A stretch of DNA of 62,154 bases from Candidatus Gastranaerophilales bacterium (GCA_944324225.1 CALUVL010000013.1:1-62154); one strand, 5' to 3'; counted from the stretch's first letter, positions 33,680 through 43,784 are shown. The notes: a model not told the origin generated them from the sequence alone. Translations and numbers: made by a program.

Positions 33680-34747
33680 TTATTTTACAACTTTATGAAG
33701 TCCGTGCGGTTTATCAACGTTTCTTTTCAATTTCTTTGCGATCTCCAATGCCAGAAGCTGGCAAATGACAACAAGACAGAAAGATTTAACTATTTCACTT
33801 TCACAATCGATATTTACATTATAGTCCGCAGTTACTTTTTCGTTTGAATTTCCGATTATGCAAAGTACGGACTTGTAGTCTTCTTTAATTTTGTTCAAAT
33901 TTTTAATGGCTGTATAACTCAAATCATCAACACTTATATGAATTTGGGCGATTTTGTTATTCATAACCGCAACATGCCCGTGCATAAATTCACCTAAGAT
34001 GCTTGAGTAAACATTGATATAAGAAGTTTCTTTAATTTTCAAAGAAGCTTCTCTTGCAAGAGCATAGGAAATTCCGTCAGCAGTTACAACAAGATTTTTG
34101 TATTCCGACAACACTTGCGCAACTTTTTTGACTTCAGGCTGAAGCTCAAAAGTCTTTCGCACAAATTCAGGCAATGTTTTTAACTGTTCCAGATATGGAA
34201 CGATATCAATGCCTTTGTATGAAGCATACTTCAACACAAGAAGTGCGCAGCATATCATTTGCGCCGTAAGAGATTTTGTTGCCGCAATGCTTTTTTCTTC
34301 GCCGGCGCAGCAGTCAATCTTGAAATCCGAAGCATTCCATATTGTTGAATCCTTTTTATTTGTTATGCACATTGTCTGCATGCCAAACTCTTTTGCTTTA
34401 TTCAAAGCTTTGTTGGTATCCGAAGTTTCGCCCGACTGGGTTATAAACACATACAGAAAGTCGTTGTCATGCGGAATTACAGACTTCAACAAAAATTCGC
34501 TTGAATACATTGCGCCTGCTTCTATATTTGCAAGATTTCCGAACAAATCTGCCGCAAACCTTGCACAATTGTAAGAAGATCCGCTTGCAACAAGCACAAC
34601 TTTTTTGATATCCGACGGAATATCAAAGAGAATGTAATTATCGCTATTTATATGTGATGAAAGAATATTTTCGAGCACAATTGCCTGCTCAAAAATTTCT
34701 TCTTCCATACTGGATTTTTTTTCTTGATCGCCTTCTTTAAAAAACAT
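33680..34747 (-). CDS. SIS-domain sugar-phosphate protein, GlmS-isomerase-like
   Basis: Protein of 355 residues with two SIS domains (residues 45-180: VASGSSYNCARFAADL, ITQSGETSDTNKAL, SIAATKSLTAQM; and 205-340: VTADGISYALAREASLKIKE). It matches the isomerase half of GlmS without the glutaminase half, so a role in amino-sugar phosphate handling (AgaS/FrlB-like) is likely. The reaction is inferred only. C-terminus ends in NVDKPHGLHKVVK, close to the GlmS ending. Confidence 0.82.
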   Translation of the reverse strand: MFFKEGDQEKKSSMEEEIFEQAIVLENILSSHINSDNYILFDIPSDIKKVVLVASGSSYNCARFAADLFGNLANIEAGAMYSSEFLLKSVIPHDNDFLYVFITQSGETSDTNKALNKAKEFGMQTMCITNKKDSTIWNASDFKIDCCAGEEKSIAATKSLTAQMICCALLVLKYASYKGIDIVPYLEQLKTLPEFVRKTFELQPEVKKVAQVLSEYKNLVVTADGISYALAREASLKIKETSYINVYSSILGEFMHGHVAVMNNKIAQIHISVDDLSYTAIKNLNKIKEDYKSVLCIIGNSNEKVTADYNVNIDCESEIVKSFCLVVICQLLALEIAKKLKRNVDKPHGLHKVVK

Positions 34748-34795
34748 TTTTCACCTGTGCATGTATAATTAAACGTTTAAGTTACTCTGCAATTG

Positions 34796-36238
34796 CTACT
34801 CAAGAACTTCTTTCATTAAATCATTAACAGCCTTAGGGTTAGCTCTGCCTTTGGTTTCTTTCATTACCTGACCTACAAAGAATCCTAAAAGCTGAACTTT
34901 GCCTGATTTATATTTAGCGACCTGTTCAGGGTTGGCTTCAGCAACTTTCTGACAGATTTCTTTAATTGCGCTTTCGTCGGAAATCTGGCTCAAGCCCCTT
35001 TTTTCAACGATTTCAGAAGCTTTTTCTCCGGTTTTCATCATATCAACGATAATCTGTTTTCCGATATTATTTGAAATTGTGCCTTTTTCAATCATTGAAA
35101 TTAATTCAACCAGATTTTCCGGTGTAAGTTTTGTATCTGTAATTTCAATATGGTCTTCTTTCAAATATGCGGCAATTTCGCCCATAATAAAGTTTACAGC
35201 GATTTTCGGTGTTGCACCGAGTTTAAGAACTTCGTCAAAGAAAAGAGCAAGCCCCATCTGTTCAACAATTACGGAGGCATCATATTCGCTTAAACCTAAG
35301 CCCATATATCTCCGGCGCTTTGCTTCCGGAAGTTCAGGCATTTTGTCTTTAATTTCCTGAACCCATTCACGTGATATTTGAAGAGGCATCAAATCAGGCT
35401 CAGGGAAGTATCTGTAATCGTGAGCATCCTCTTTACCCCTCATAGACTTTGTTTCACGTGCATTGTCATCCCACAAACGTGTTTCCTGAACAACTTTTCC
35501 GCCTTCTTCAACAATTTCAATTTGTCTGTCAATTTCGTATTCAATTGCACGCTGGAGGGCTGAAAAACTGTTTACGTTTTTGATTTCGGCACGTGTTCCG
35601 AATACTTTGGAGCCTTTGGGCATAATTGAAATATTGGCATCACATCTCATTGAGCCTTCTTCAAGGTTTCCGTCGCAGACACCTATGTATCTTACGATAT
35701 TTCTGAGTTCTTCCATATAAGCTCTTGCCTCGTCAGAACTTCTCATATCGGGTTCTGATACAATCTCAAGAAGCGGAGTCCCCGCACGGTTCAGGTCAAC
35801 AAGAGAATAACTTGAACCTGCAAGGCCGTCAGCGCCTGCATGAACAAGTTTACCTGCATCTTCTTCCAAGTGTGCTCTTGTAATACCGATTCTTTTACCT
35901 TTAATATCAATATATCCGTTTACACAAATAGGCTCATCATATTGTGATATCTGATAACCTTTCGGCAAATCCGGATAAAAATACTGTTTTCTGTCGAATT
36001 TGCAGCGTTCCGGAATTTCACAGTTAAGAGCAAGCCCGGTTAAAATCCCCATATTAACAACCTCTCTGTTCAACACAGGTAAAACCCCCGGCATACCAAG
36101 CGTAATCGGGCTGGTTTCAGAGTTTGGCTCCTTGCCGAATTCTGTTCCGTCCGGTGCAAAAATTTTAGATTTTGTTTTTAATTGTGCATGGACTTCCAGG
36201 CCTATTACAACTTCATATTTATCTCTTAAACTTTCCAT
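34796..36238 (-). CDS. gatB: Asp/Glu-tRNA amidotransferase subunit B
   Basis: GatB of the GatCAB complex, which converts misacylated Glu-tRNA-Gln or Asp-tRNA-Asn. The 480-residue protein has YEVVIGLEVHAQLKTKSKIF, LGMPGVLPVLN, QYFYPDLPKGYQISQYD, EDAGKLVHAG, DLNRAGTPLLEIVSEPD, EEGSMRCDANIS, and RYFPEPDL, with the C-terminal YqeY-like domain. gatA and gatC are elsewhere. Confidence 0.97.
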   Translation of the reverse strand: MESLRDKYEVVIGLEVHAQLKTKSKIFAPDGTEFGKEPNSETSPITLGMPGVLPVLNREVVNMGILTGLALNCEIPERCKFDRKQYFYPDLPKGYQISQYDEPICVNGYIDIKGKRIGITRAHLEEDAGKLVHAGADGLAGSSYSLVDLNRAGTPLLEIVSEPDMRSSDEARAYMEELRNIVRYIGVCDGNLEEGSMRCDANISIMPKGSKVFGTRAEIKNVNSFSALQRAIEYEIDRQIEIVEEGGKVVQETRLWDDNARETKSMRGKEDAHDYRYFPEPDLMPLQISREWVQEIKDKMPELPEAKRRRYMGLGLSEYDASVIVEQMGLALFFDEVLKLGATPKIAVNFIMGEIAAYLKEDHIEITDTKLTPENLVELISMIEKGTISNNIGKQIIVDMMKTGEKASEIVEKRGLSQISDESAIKEICQKVAEANPEQVAKYKSGKVQLLGFFVGQVMKETKGRANPKAVNDLMKEVLE

Positions 36239-36344
36239 AACTTCTCCTTATATATCGACTTTAGTTTAATCTTTTTTAAAGCGTTGGGAAAATCTCCCTT
36301 CTGACGTAAATATTCTATCACAAACATTTTTAAGAAGTCAGATT

Positions 36345-37115
36345 TTATTCTGCAACAACACGGGCAGGAAAATTATTTCTCAACAAATCATCAGCTACGC
36401 TCTGTGCTTTTTCAGCGGTGCTGAATGATCCGGCCTGCAAGGTGTAAGACCCGTTTATATTTTTCACAAACACATTGACTCCTGAGCCTGATTCTGCAAT
36501 AATTCCCTTTGCAACTTCAGCCTGAGCGGCAGAGGAATAACTTCCGACATAAACCTTATAAGTTTTAGGTGCCGGTGCAGGAACAGGCGCCGGATTTGTC
36601 TGTTGAATATTTTCTGCTGCCGAAGGTGTTTTAGGTTCTGCAGGATGAACTTTTTCCGGCTCCGGTGCAGGTGCAGGAGAAGCAGTTTCCGCCTTTTGCA
36701 CAGTTTCCGGCTGGCTTTGAGGCAAATCCAATACTATCGGAGCCGTATCTGAGTCAGACTCTGTGTTTTCCTTATTATCAGGTATTACAACTTTTTCGTC
36801 CAGAGATGTGTCTATAGTTGTTTCTGCGGTGTCGGCTTTGTTATCTTCTTCCTGAATCTTTTTTAACCTGTCATCCACATTTCCACGGACAATTCCTTCT
36901 TCCTCGTAGGTAACTTCCGGTTCGTCACCAATTGCAATATCTACATCAGGCGACATTATCTTTGCACAGCCCAAAAAAGCCAGCAATAATATGAAAAATG
37001 TTGATATAAACAGAACAAGCCCCTGATGAGGATTTTTTGATAATCTTTTTTTATACTCTCTGTAGCTTATATGGTCAGGATTAACAATTTGTTTCGGTTC
37101 TTTTTGTTCGTCCAA
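36345..37115 (-). CDS. SPOR-domain envelope protein
   Basis: Protein of 256 residues: cytoplasmic N-terminus (YREYKKRLSKNPHQG), one membrane helix (about residues 33-52, LVLFISTFFILLLAFLGCAK), an acidic Thr/Pro/Ala-rich periplasmic linker, and a C-terminal SPOR domain (KVYVGSYSSAAQAEVAKGI, YTLQAGSFSTAEKAQSVAD). SPOR domains bind denuded septal peptidoglycan, so a cell-division role is likely. It starts with TTG two bases after the DUF366 stop, with GAGGAG before it, so the two genes are coupled. Confidence 0.85.
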   Translation of the reverse strand: MDEQKEPKQIVNPDHISYREYKKRLSKNPHQGLVLFISTFFILLLAFLGCAKIMSPDVDIAIGDEPEVTYEEEGIVRGNVDDRLKKIQEEDNKADTAETTIDTSLDEKVVIPDNKENTESDSDTAPIVLDLPQSQPETVQKAETASPAPAPEPEKVHPAEPKTPSAAENIQQTNPAPVPAPAPKTYKVYVGSYSSAAQAEVAKGIIAESGSGVNVFVKNINGSYTLQAGSFSTAEKAQSVADDLLRNNFPARVVAE

Positions 37116-37117
37116 TG

Positions 37118-37672
37118 TTACACTCCTCTTACTTTTGTACTTGCAAGAACAATGTCCTCAAGTTCATTTGCATAATTTTTCATAATTTCCTGTGCTAATT
37201 CTTTAATATCAGTAATGCCCAGGTCGTTTTGAAGTCCGCTGGCTCTGACAGGGGCGCCTTCTGAATCTATGTTTACTCCTGTATGAATTAATATTGATGT
37301 TAATGATTTGGTTGCTATTGAAACCGTTAATTTTTTCCCATTTACAAAAAGATCATCGCCGCTTCTTTCAACTTTTATTCCCCGTTTTTCAAGTGCTTCT
37401 TTAATTATGCATATGAGTAACCTCTGTCTGAAAACACCTTCAATCAGCTCAACATTAAATTGCTCTGTAATAAAACTCAGCATGTTTTTGCTGTATATCG
37501 GCTCATCATTTATCACATCCTCGATATCAACCATTTCATCAAGCTTTACATCGCATTCACCGGTAAACGCAACAATAGCATCTCCTTGAATCTTAAAGTT
37601 TTTATAAATCCAATGCGGGCAAAGTTGAAATCCTTCGTATTTTATCTCTCTATCTATAAGCTTGCATTTCAT
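37118..37672 (-). CDS. DUF366 family protein
   Basis: Protein of 184 residues with the DUF366 features GECDVKLDEMVDIEDV, VRASGLQNDLG and VNIDSEGAPV. Function not established; the gene sits directly after queC (19 bases), so a link to deazaguanine/queuosine metabolism is plausible. Coupled to the SPOR gene downstream. Confidence 0.75.
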   Translation of the reverse strand: MKCKLIDREIKYEGFQLCPHWIYKNFKIQGDAIVAFTGECDVKLDEMVDIEDVINDEPIYSKNMLSFITEQFNVELIEGVFRQRLLICIIKEALEKRGIKVERSGDDLFVNGKKLTVSIATKSLTSILIHTGVNIDSEGAPVRASGLQNDLGITDIKELAQEIMKNYANELEDIVLASTKVRGV

Positions 37673-37691
37673 AATTATTTTTTACCTTAGA

Positions 37692-38360
37692 TTAATCAAA
37701 CAATTCTTTCACTATATCCGTATAATTATTATACAACAAAGCATTTTTTAATCTCACGCAGGACTCGCATTTACCACAATGCCTGTCATCTCCGAGGTAG
37801 CAGCTTTGCACATAATTCAGCGGTATCCTGTTTTCAACCGCCAGTTTCACTATATCATTCTTGGTGCAATTTATCAAGGGCGCAAGCACTTTCGGGTGAT
37901 TTTGCGTTGAATATTCAAACAATTTTTCAGCACGCTCTGTAAACTCTTTCGTATTGTCAGAAAATGTTGCACTCTCTTCTAAATTTGCACCGATTATTAT
38001 ATAATCAAACCCCTCACTGTCGGCAAAACTCGCCGCTATATTCAAAAATAATCCGTTTCTGTTAGGAACCCAGACATTTTTTGCACTTTTTTCCGGATTC
38101 AAAAGCCCGTCACCTGTCGGAACAGCTTCTGATGAACATAAAGAGGTTTTGGTTATATCTTTTAAAAAGTCCAATTTTATAACTTTATGTTCTATGTTGT
38201 AATATTCACAGATTTTTGAAGAAGCCTTTATTTCAGTTTGAGCCGCTTTCTGTCCATAATCAAATGTCAATGCAAGTTTTACGTTATATTTTTGTGAAGC
38301 CAGCCCCAAACTCACAAGCGAATCCAGCCCGCCTGATAACAAAATTACGGATTTAGCCAT
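37692..38360 (-). CDS. queC: 7-cyano-7-deazaguanine synthase
   Basis: Makes preQ0 for queuosine synthesis. The 222-residue protein has the PP-loop S-G-G-L-D-S, FDYGQKAAQTE, NRNGLFLNIAASFA, and a zinc-binding C-terminus CYLGDDRHCGKCESC. It overlaps the HEAT-repeat gene by 8 bases. queD, queE and queF are not in the window. Confidence 0.95.
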   Translation of the reverse strand: MAKSVILLSGGLDSLVSLGLASQKYNVKLALTFDYGQKAAQTEIKASSKICEYYNIEHKVIKLDFLKDITKTSLCSSEAVPTGDGLLNPEKSAKNVWVPNRNGLFLNIAASFADSEGFDYIIIGANLEESATFSDNTKEFTERAEKLFEYSTQNHPKVLAPLINCTKNDIVKLAVENRIPLNYVQSCYLGDDRHCGKCESCVRLKNALLYNNYTDIVKELFD

Positions 38361-39345
38361 CTAATTCCTCTTTGAATTTCTGTGCAAACTTTTCATCTTC
38401 ATCAGTTTCGTATTCATCAATCATTGAAACAGCTTCAACTTTCAAAACATCACTGTATAAAGGCTCTCTTATGACTTCATCCAAGACGGATCGCCCATGA
38501 AGATTGTAAAGCGCAACAAGTGCATTTTTCTTAACCTCGTCATCATCATCAAAAAGACAGTTTTTTATTGTTTCGTAAGCTTCCGGATGCTCGCTCTCCA
38601 TTATTGCTTCTATTGCATTTATCCTGATTTGAGCGGATTCGTCCATCAAAGACATTTTTAAAGCATTAAAAACCCGTTCGTCGGCCCCAAGCCGTAATTT
38701 TCCCAATGCCTCAATTACCCGTTCTTTCAAAAAAGTGAATTTATCAATAATTCCCTGTTTGGTTTCCAGAATACTGACAAGCGGATCAACAGCACGCATG
38801 TCTCCCAGCATTCCAAGGGCTGAAGCAGCTGATTCTCTTAAATAAACTGATTTTTCTTCCTCATCCTTGACTACATCAATCAAAGGTGCAACTGCATACT
38901 TGTCACCGATTCGTCCGAGAGCATCCGCGCATGCAAAGCGGACTTTATAATTTTCATCTTTATTATTCAAACAATACAATAAAGGCGTAACCGCTGATGT
39001 GTCACGGTAATTCGCAATAGCTTTTGCGCACATTACACGCAGATTTATATAACTTTCCTTTTCTTCAGGATTTAAGTTGTCAGTGTTTTTCAAAAGCAGC
39101 ATATCGACCAGCACCGAAAGGGTTGAATAATTTCTAAACCTGTCAGCAAGAGCGATTACATGCATCAAAACTTCCACTGATTTTGAATTCATTAGAATAT
39201 AATTATAAATTTTTATCAGATCTTCAGAGCCAAAAACTTCATCCAGCGCTGTTATGCGGGAAATTAAATCATAAGTATTTGTCGTATCTAACAAACTATA
39301 TTTGTCGGCTATTGCCTCTAAATTTAATTTGTCGTCTTCCGCCAT
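38353..39345 (-). CDS. HEAT-repeat protein
   Basis: Protein of 330 residues built of HEAT-like helical repeats (for example AVTPLLYCLNNKDENYKVRF, ACADALGRIGDKYAVAPLID, SAASALGMLGDMRAVDPLVS). Such proteins serve as scaffolds or lyase-like phycobilin proteins in cyanobacteria; here only the repeat plan is clear. ATG at 39345 follows AAGGGG; a longer ORF adds 25 residues. It heads the operon HEAT-queC-DUF366-SPOR. Confidence 0.78.
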   Translation of the reverse strand: MAEDDKLNLEAIADKYSLLDTTNTYDLISRITALDEVFGSEDLIKIYNYILMNSKSVEVLMHVIALADRFRNYSTLSVLVDMLLLKNTDNLNPEEKESYINLRVMCAKAIANYRDTSAVTPLLYCLNNKDENYKVRFACADALGRIGDKYAVAPLIDVVKDEEEKSVYLRESAASALGMLGDMRAVDPLVSILETKQGIIDKFTFLKERVIEALGKLRLGADERVFNALKMSLMDESAQIRINAIEAIMESEHPEAYETIKNCLFDDDDEVKKNALVALYNLHGRSVLDEVIREPLYSDVLKVEAVSMIDEYETDEDEKFAQKFKEELDG

Positions 39346-39526
39346 GTTAAAACCCCTTGAATTTACCCCGCTTTCTAAGAAAAAAATACTATAAATACGT
39401 TTTTTTTTCAAGCAATTCACAAATTTTCATAAAAACAAAGACTTGAAAATAAAAATTTATTTGATAGAATTTTTTTGTACCTCTGCAAATATATATAACA
39501 ATAGGGGGCACATCACAACTAAATAA

Positions 39527-39600
<74 letters not shown>

Positions 39601-39602
39601 AT

Positions 39603-39633
39603 AAAAAAGACTTCTCTTCCGGAGTCTTTTTTT
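39603..39633 (+). terminator. Terminator after tRNA-Arg
   Basis: Stem AAAAAAGACT / AGTCTTTTTT with T-run, directly after the tRNA. Confidence 0.85.
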
Positions 39634-39766
39634 GTTATGGAGGGATATCTCTCTCCCGACGAGGGTTCTTGCCTCTCGCAAAACAATACTTAATTGTTTT
39701 GCCCGGCAGAGTCTCCACACATAATAATAAAGAGTTGTGCTTCGGAACTTTTTAGACTGACTGTGA

Positions 39767-40585
39767 TTAATTCAAGTCCAGCATATCTCCAAGAATTCTG
39801 TCGTATTTTGGAGTCGAAAATTTCATATATCCGCTCGCCGGTGTAAATGTCATTTCGCCAAAGTAAATTTTGCCGTTTACATTATGAAGGTCTACACGCA
39901 CAAATTTAAAATCTTTTGACAGTTTTCTTGCTATTTCAAGCATTTTGTCAAAATTTTGCGGAGGCAAAACAGTTTCTGTATGCAGGTTTCCGCCGTAATT
40001 GAAGTGAAGATTATTCCATTTTGTATCAAACATTGTGCAGCAAATATTTTGGGTTCGCTTGCCGGACGCAAAAAGAATTAACTTAGGTTCGCCGTTAAAA
40101 CAGAAAAACAGATATTCAAAAAGTTCGTTTGTATTTTTGATGTATTCTTCGGTAAAAATCAGCGGTTTTATTTTATCATATTGCATTTCATAACCGCTTT
40201 TATAGGCATAATTTATTTTGAGAAAATTATTAAACAGCTCCGGATAATTGTCCTCCGGGATTGCACCCTCAATCACAAGCCTTTGCATTTTGCATCCGTG
40301 GTTTGTTTTTATCACATACTCTTGCGGAAGTTTTTTAAAATCAATATCTTCATATTTTTCGTAAACTCCGTAGATTTTTTTTAGGTATTCTTCACCTATT
40401 TGCTCTTTTATCCAATCTCTTACAAGAATTTTGTCAGCCAGCTGAGTTTTAATCGGGGTGCAATCGTAAACTTTCAGCCATTGAATTTTTTCTGTAAACA
40501 ATTTCGGATTGTTGAAATTTATAAAACGGCCTTTTCTAAAAAAATACTTCCAAAAAATTTTTCTTTTAAGTTCTTCTCTGTTCAT
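39767..40585 (-). CDS. TupA-like ATP-grasp protein
   Basis: Protein of 272 residues that matches the TupA-like ATP-grasp family: N-terminal FNNPKLFTEKIQWLK, VRDWIKEQIGEEYL, YVIKTNHGCK (ATP-binding), FVRVDLHNVNGKIYFGEMTF. Family members ligate amino acids or polyglutamate to polysaccharides or teichuronic-type surface polymers. No glycan cluster surrounds it, so it is an orphan here. Confidence 0.8.
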   Translation of the reverse strand: MNREELKRKIFWKYFFRKGRFINFNNPKLFTEKIQWLKVYDCTPIKTQLADKILVRDWIKEQIGEEYLKKIYGVYEKYEDIDFKKLPQEYVIKTNHGCKMQRLVIEGAIPEDNYPELFNNFLKINYAYKSGYEMQYDKIKPLIFTEEYIKNTNELFEYLFFCFNGEPKLILFASGKRTQNICCTMFDTKWNNLHFNYGGNLHTETVLPPQNFDKMLEIARKLSKDFKFVRVDLHNVNGKIYFGEMTFTPASGYMKFSTPKYDRILGDMLDLN

Positions 40586-40694
40586 AAACTTTTTTAGAAA
40601 CTAAAAACTTCTTCGCTGTATTGTAAGATTCTTCGGCTTTAGCCTCAAAAGCCATATTGCTTCTGATTTTATTGTCAAATTGATTAGATTAAAA

Positions 40695-40721
40695 AAGGAC
40701 ATTAACAAAATTAATGCCCTT
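40695..40721 (-). terminator. Possible terminator
   Basis: Stem AAGG-a-CATTAA with TTAATG-c-CCTT (one mismatch), just downstream of the 40730 gene on the reverse strand, followed by T-rich sequence. Confidence 0.6.
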
Positions 40722-40729
40722 AAATTTTA

Positions 40730-41044
40730 TTATTGAACCGGTACGAACCAGTATCCGTCAAGCGGATTGCCTGTATCTTCAATCAAAATGCCATCCGGAT
40801 CATTCGGGTATGTTGTTTCGAAAATTGTACCGTCCGGAATATCAGGATTGCCATTTATTTCAAACTGATTATTGCCAAGATATTCTGCTGTTCCTCCGTT
40901 TTCAGGAAGTGTAAACTCTTGCCCTACCTGAACATCAGCCGGAACATCCATAACATCTTGTTCGTTTCCGCCCTGACCCGGATTTTGTTCCTGTCCGCCT
41001 TCTCCCGGTCTATTCTGTGATGTTTGATCCTGTGCTGTTGACAT
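40730..41044 (-). CDS. Small Gly/Gln/Asn-rich hypothetical protein
   Basis: Unrecognised 104-residue protein. The N-terminal 40 residues are Gly/Gln/Asn-rich and disordered (SQNRPGEGGQEQNPGQGG); the rest is acidic and all-beta-like with WFVPVQ at the end. No signal peptide. It has an AAAGGAG ribosome binding site and an HLR1-type operator at 41178-41195. Function unknown. Confidence 0.6.
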   Translation of the reverse strand: MSTAQDQTSQNRPGEGGQEQNPGQGGNEQDVMDVPADVQVGQEFTLPENGGTAEYLGNNQFEINGNPDIPDGTIFETTYPNDPDGILIEDTGNPLDGYWFVPVQ

Positions 41045-41116
41045 AGCTATTCTCCTTTCTTTAATTACATTTTTAGTTTAAAGAAAGGAAAATTTTATGT
41101 AAAGCACCGCCACCCC

Positions 41117-41138
41117 ATCCTATCCTATCCTATCCTAT
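41117..41138. repeat. CCTAT pentanucleotide repeat in the leader
   Basis: Four tandem TCCTA units (the plus strand reads ATCC-TATCC-TATCC-TATCC-TAT) between the -10 box (TATAAT, reverse strand, 41144-41149) and the start codon of the 40730 gene. A possible slippage site in the leader. Confidence 0.6.
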
Positions 41139-41177
41139 GAGGGATTATAGCTGAATTTCAGAGGTTTTAAATTCTTT

Positions 41178-41195
41178 TTTACAAATCTTTACATT
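41178..41195 (-). promoter_or_regulatory. HLR1-type direct repeat (RpaB-like operator)
   Basis: TTTACAAA-TC-TTTACATT, a perfect consensus match. With the reverse-strand TATAAT at 41144-41149 as the -10 box, the repeat lies at about -41 to -58, the position of activating HLR1 sites in cyanobacteria. Confidence 0.72.
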
Positions 41196-41255
41196 TAATA
41201 ATATTTCAATATTTTGTAACATTTTTGTGCGGTTTAAACCGGCATTAAATTTTCT

Positions 41256-43595
41256 TTAGTGCAAACCTTTGTCTGAAAATACATCAAAATAATAATCTTT
41301 TTCTGAGGCAAATAATCTGTCATCATGGTTTACAAGTTTTAATTCCATTCTATACTCAAGAGCTTTATTATTTTTAGTTATCTTCTTTATTCCGGAAGTG
41401 CCCCAATCTCCGCTTACATTTGTTAAAGCTTTTTCAAATGCATTCATAAATTCCAGGCATCCCGGAAACATATATTTGTAAAGAATCTGTTTCTTGGCTT
41501 TTGAACTTATCGTTGCTTCTGTTGTATCAGTGTCATTCAATTCAACTGTTGAAGTCGTATCTGTATTTATATAATCATTTTCAATTATATTTTTTAGAAT
41601 ATATTTATCCACACCGTCTTTAATATTAAATTTATCTATATATGACTGAAGATGGGATTTTTCGTATGCACCGAGTTCTTTATATTCACTGTATTTGCAC
41701 AAATATTTTATTGCATCATCTGCTGAATCGGAACGCTCTATAATATTTTTAATTAAATCTTTTTCTTTTCCTTCCAGATAATCGTAACTTTGCGGAGCAT
41801 TCATTACAATTGAAGAATTTACGAGAAACCGTCCTGCCATTTGTTCTTCTATTTCACCGTCAGGTTTTCTAGCATATGCCATAGCTTTTTGAAAAATTTC
41901 ACTGTTCGGATCTGCTGATTTGTAGGATTTGTATGTATCCCAATTCTTTATTTTTGTTTTAAGGGAATCAACATTAGACAATTCAGATGATTCTAATGTT
42001 TTAATTATAAATTCAGCATTTTCTACCGACCCTTCCGACAGGTCCTCAGGCCTGTATTTTGAACAAATCAAAGCAATTCCGTTCAAATTGTTTGAATATA
42101 ATTCATTTATTGCATTATCAAATTTTGATTTTAAATACCCCAACTTAACAGCCTGTTCTTGCTGTAAGCGTAACGCCTCAACTATTTTCTGTTTTTCGGC
42201 TTCATTTATTTTTTCGGTTTCAGAGGGGCGCAGATTTTCTTCCTGAATAAGTTTTACTGCTGTTTTTTCAGAAATTTGTCCATCTTTTACCTGATCAAGA
42301 ATGCGAAGAAACCTTATTATTGATTTTTTATCCCCTGGAGCAAATTTACAAGAATCAAATGCTACAATACGATTAAATATATCTTCATTATTTGCGATTT
42401 CGTTTCCAGCAGATTGCCCCAAACATTCCCGGAGTTTGTCTGTACTAAAGTTTTCATAATCACGTTTCGCTAATTGAATTTGTTTCGCAGTATTTATTAT
42501 TCCTTTTATTCTTTCCGAAGATTTCTCAAATTTATATGCCTTGTCCTGCAAAGATGAAATGTTTATTGTTGTAAGCCCGTCAGAATATATTATTTCATTC
42601 GGCTTTTTACCGTACAAATACTGCTGTCTGAGTACAAAAAGAACATAATCATCATAATCGACCGACAAAAGTTTGATATCATTTTCAGTAATATGAACAC
42701 TTTTATTTTTCCTGAATTGAGGAATAGTTGAAAATGCATTTTTATCACGCAGTTTTTCATACTTGGTCAACAAAATGTTCACTGCCGGTTCAAAACATTT
42801 TTGATAAACGATATAAGGATTTCTTGCACTGTCCCTAATTATTTCTTTGACTGTCCTGTCACACAAATTGTAGATGCCTTCTGTATCTTTTTTGTGCATC
42901 ATGATATCCATTGTTTCATAGAATTCCCGGGTCAAACCGGAAACTATTTTTTCTGCGACCACATCCTCTGGTTTTGACGGAATTTTTATTTTTGGATATT
43001 TTTCACTCAATTCCTCTGTATCTGTTATTTGGGTCAAACCCTCATAATAATCCTGATAAACTTTGTCCAGATTAAAATTGTCGTTTATTACTGCTGTTTT
43101 AAACCTGTTTACTAAAGCTGTATCAATATTCGGGTCTAAAGGTTTTGGAGGATTGAACGGTTCAAATTTATCCAGATTTTTTTGCATCATATTGAATTGT
43201 TTCTCCAGGCGGATCAAATATTGCTTTTTATCTGCATTTGATAATACTGTTGATTCACTCAACTCTTCAAGTTTTTTTAACAAAGCCTGAAGTCTTTGTT
43301 GTTTCTGCATCATCTGGTTCATAATATGAGATTCATACAACTGCATCAAGTCCAAAACATCAATATCTGAAGCCAACAAATCATCAAATAATTTTAAAAG
43401 TTTTTTAGTACTATCTTCCGGATTTACATTCTTCTTATTTACATCAGCCTTGCCTGCAAATGAAATGTATGGATGATAATATCCTTGTATTTTTCTGACT
43501 TGTACGTCTGAATATTCAGTCTGCCGGAATGGTTTAATCTTGGCAGCATAGGATAATGGGGTATATGTCTTTATTGTTATTCCGCTTATCTGCAT
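41256..43595 (-). CDS. Large helical protein with N-terminal S-F-x-G motif
   Basis: Unrecognised protein of 779 residues. The N-terminus starts MQISGITIKTYTPLSY and carries S-F-A-G at residues 45-48. Most of the rest is charged and alpha-helical, without signal peptide or clear membrane segments; residues 64-120 are coiled-coil-like (LLKLFDDLLASDIDVLDLMQ, QKQQRLQALLKKLEEL). It lies between the HLR1-linked small protein and a membrane-protein pair that share the motif. It may be a large effector or structural protein; no family seen. Confidence 0.65.
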   Translation of the reverse strand: MQISGITIKTYTPLSYAAKIKPFRQTEYSDVQVRKIQGYYHPYISFAGKADVNKKNVNPEDSTKKLLKLFDDLLASDIDVLDLMQLYESHIMNQMMQKQQRLQALLKKLEELSESTVLSNADKKQYLIRLEKQFNMMQKNLDKFEPFNPPKPLDPNIDTALVNRFKTAVINDNFNLDKVYQDYYEGLTQITDTEELSEKYPKIKIPSKPEDVVAEKIVSGLTREFYETMDIMMHKKDTEGIYNLCDRTVKEIIRDSARNPYIVYQKCFEPAVNILLTKYEKLRDKNAFSTIPQFRKNKSVHITENDIKLLSVDYDDYVLFVLRQQYLYGKKPNEIIYSDGLTTINISSLQDKAYKFEKSSERIKGIINTAKQIQLAKRDYENFSTDKLRECLGQSAGNEIANNEDIFNRIVAFDSCKFAPGDKKSIIRFLRILDQVKDGQISEKTAVKLIQEENLRPSETEKINEAEKQKIVEALRLQQEQAVKLGYLKSKFDNAINELYSNNLNGIALICSKYRPEDLSEGSVENAEFIIKTLESSELSNVDSLKTKIKNWDTYKSYKSADPNSEIFQKAMAYARKPDGEIEEQMAGRFLVNSSIVMNAPQSYDYLEGKEKDLIKNIIERSDSADDAIKYLCKYSEYKELGAYEKSHLQSYIDKFNIKDGVDKYILKNIIENDYINTDTTSTVELNDTDTTEATISSKAKKQILYKYMFPGCLEFMNAFEKALTNVSGDWGTSGIKKITKNNKALEYRMELKLVNHDDRLFASEKDYYFDVFSDKGLH

Positions 43596-43784
43596 TTCTA
43601 CTCCGTTTGAACAAAATTTGTAATTTTGGTTCTTTTAAAAGGTAAATGTTTTATTTAATTACTATTTATTGCATTATTTATTTTAGTACAAACTGACAAT
43701 TTGTAACCTTTTAGCAAACCAAAAGGCCGAAAATTATATTTTCTTTTTATAATTCAGGCCTCGTTGGTTGTTAAAATTCGACTG

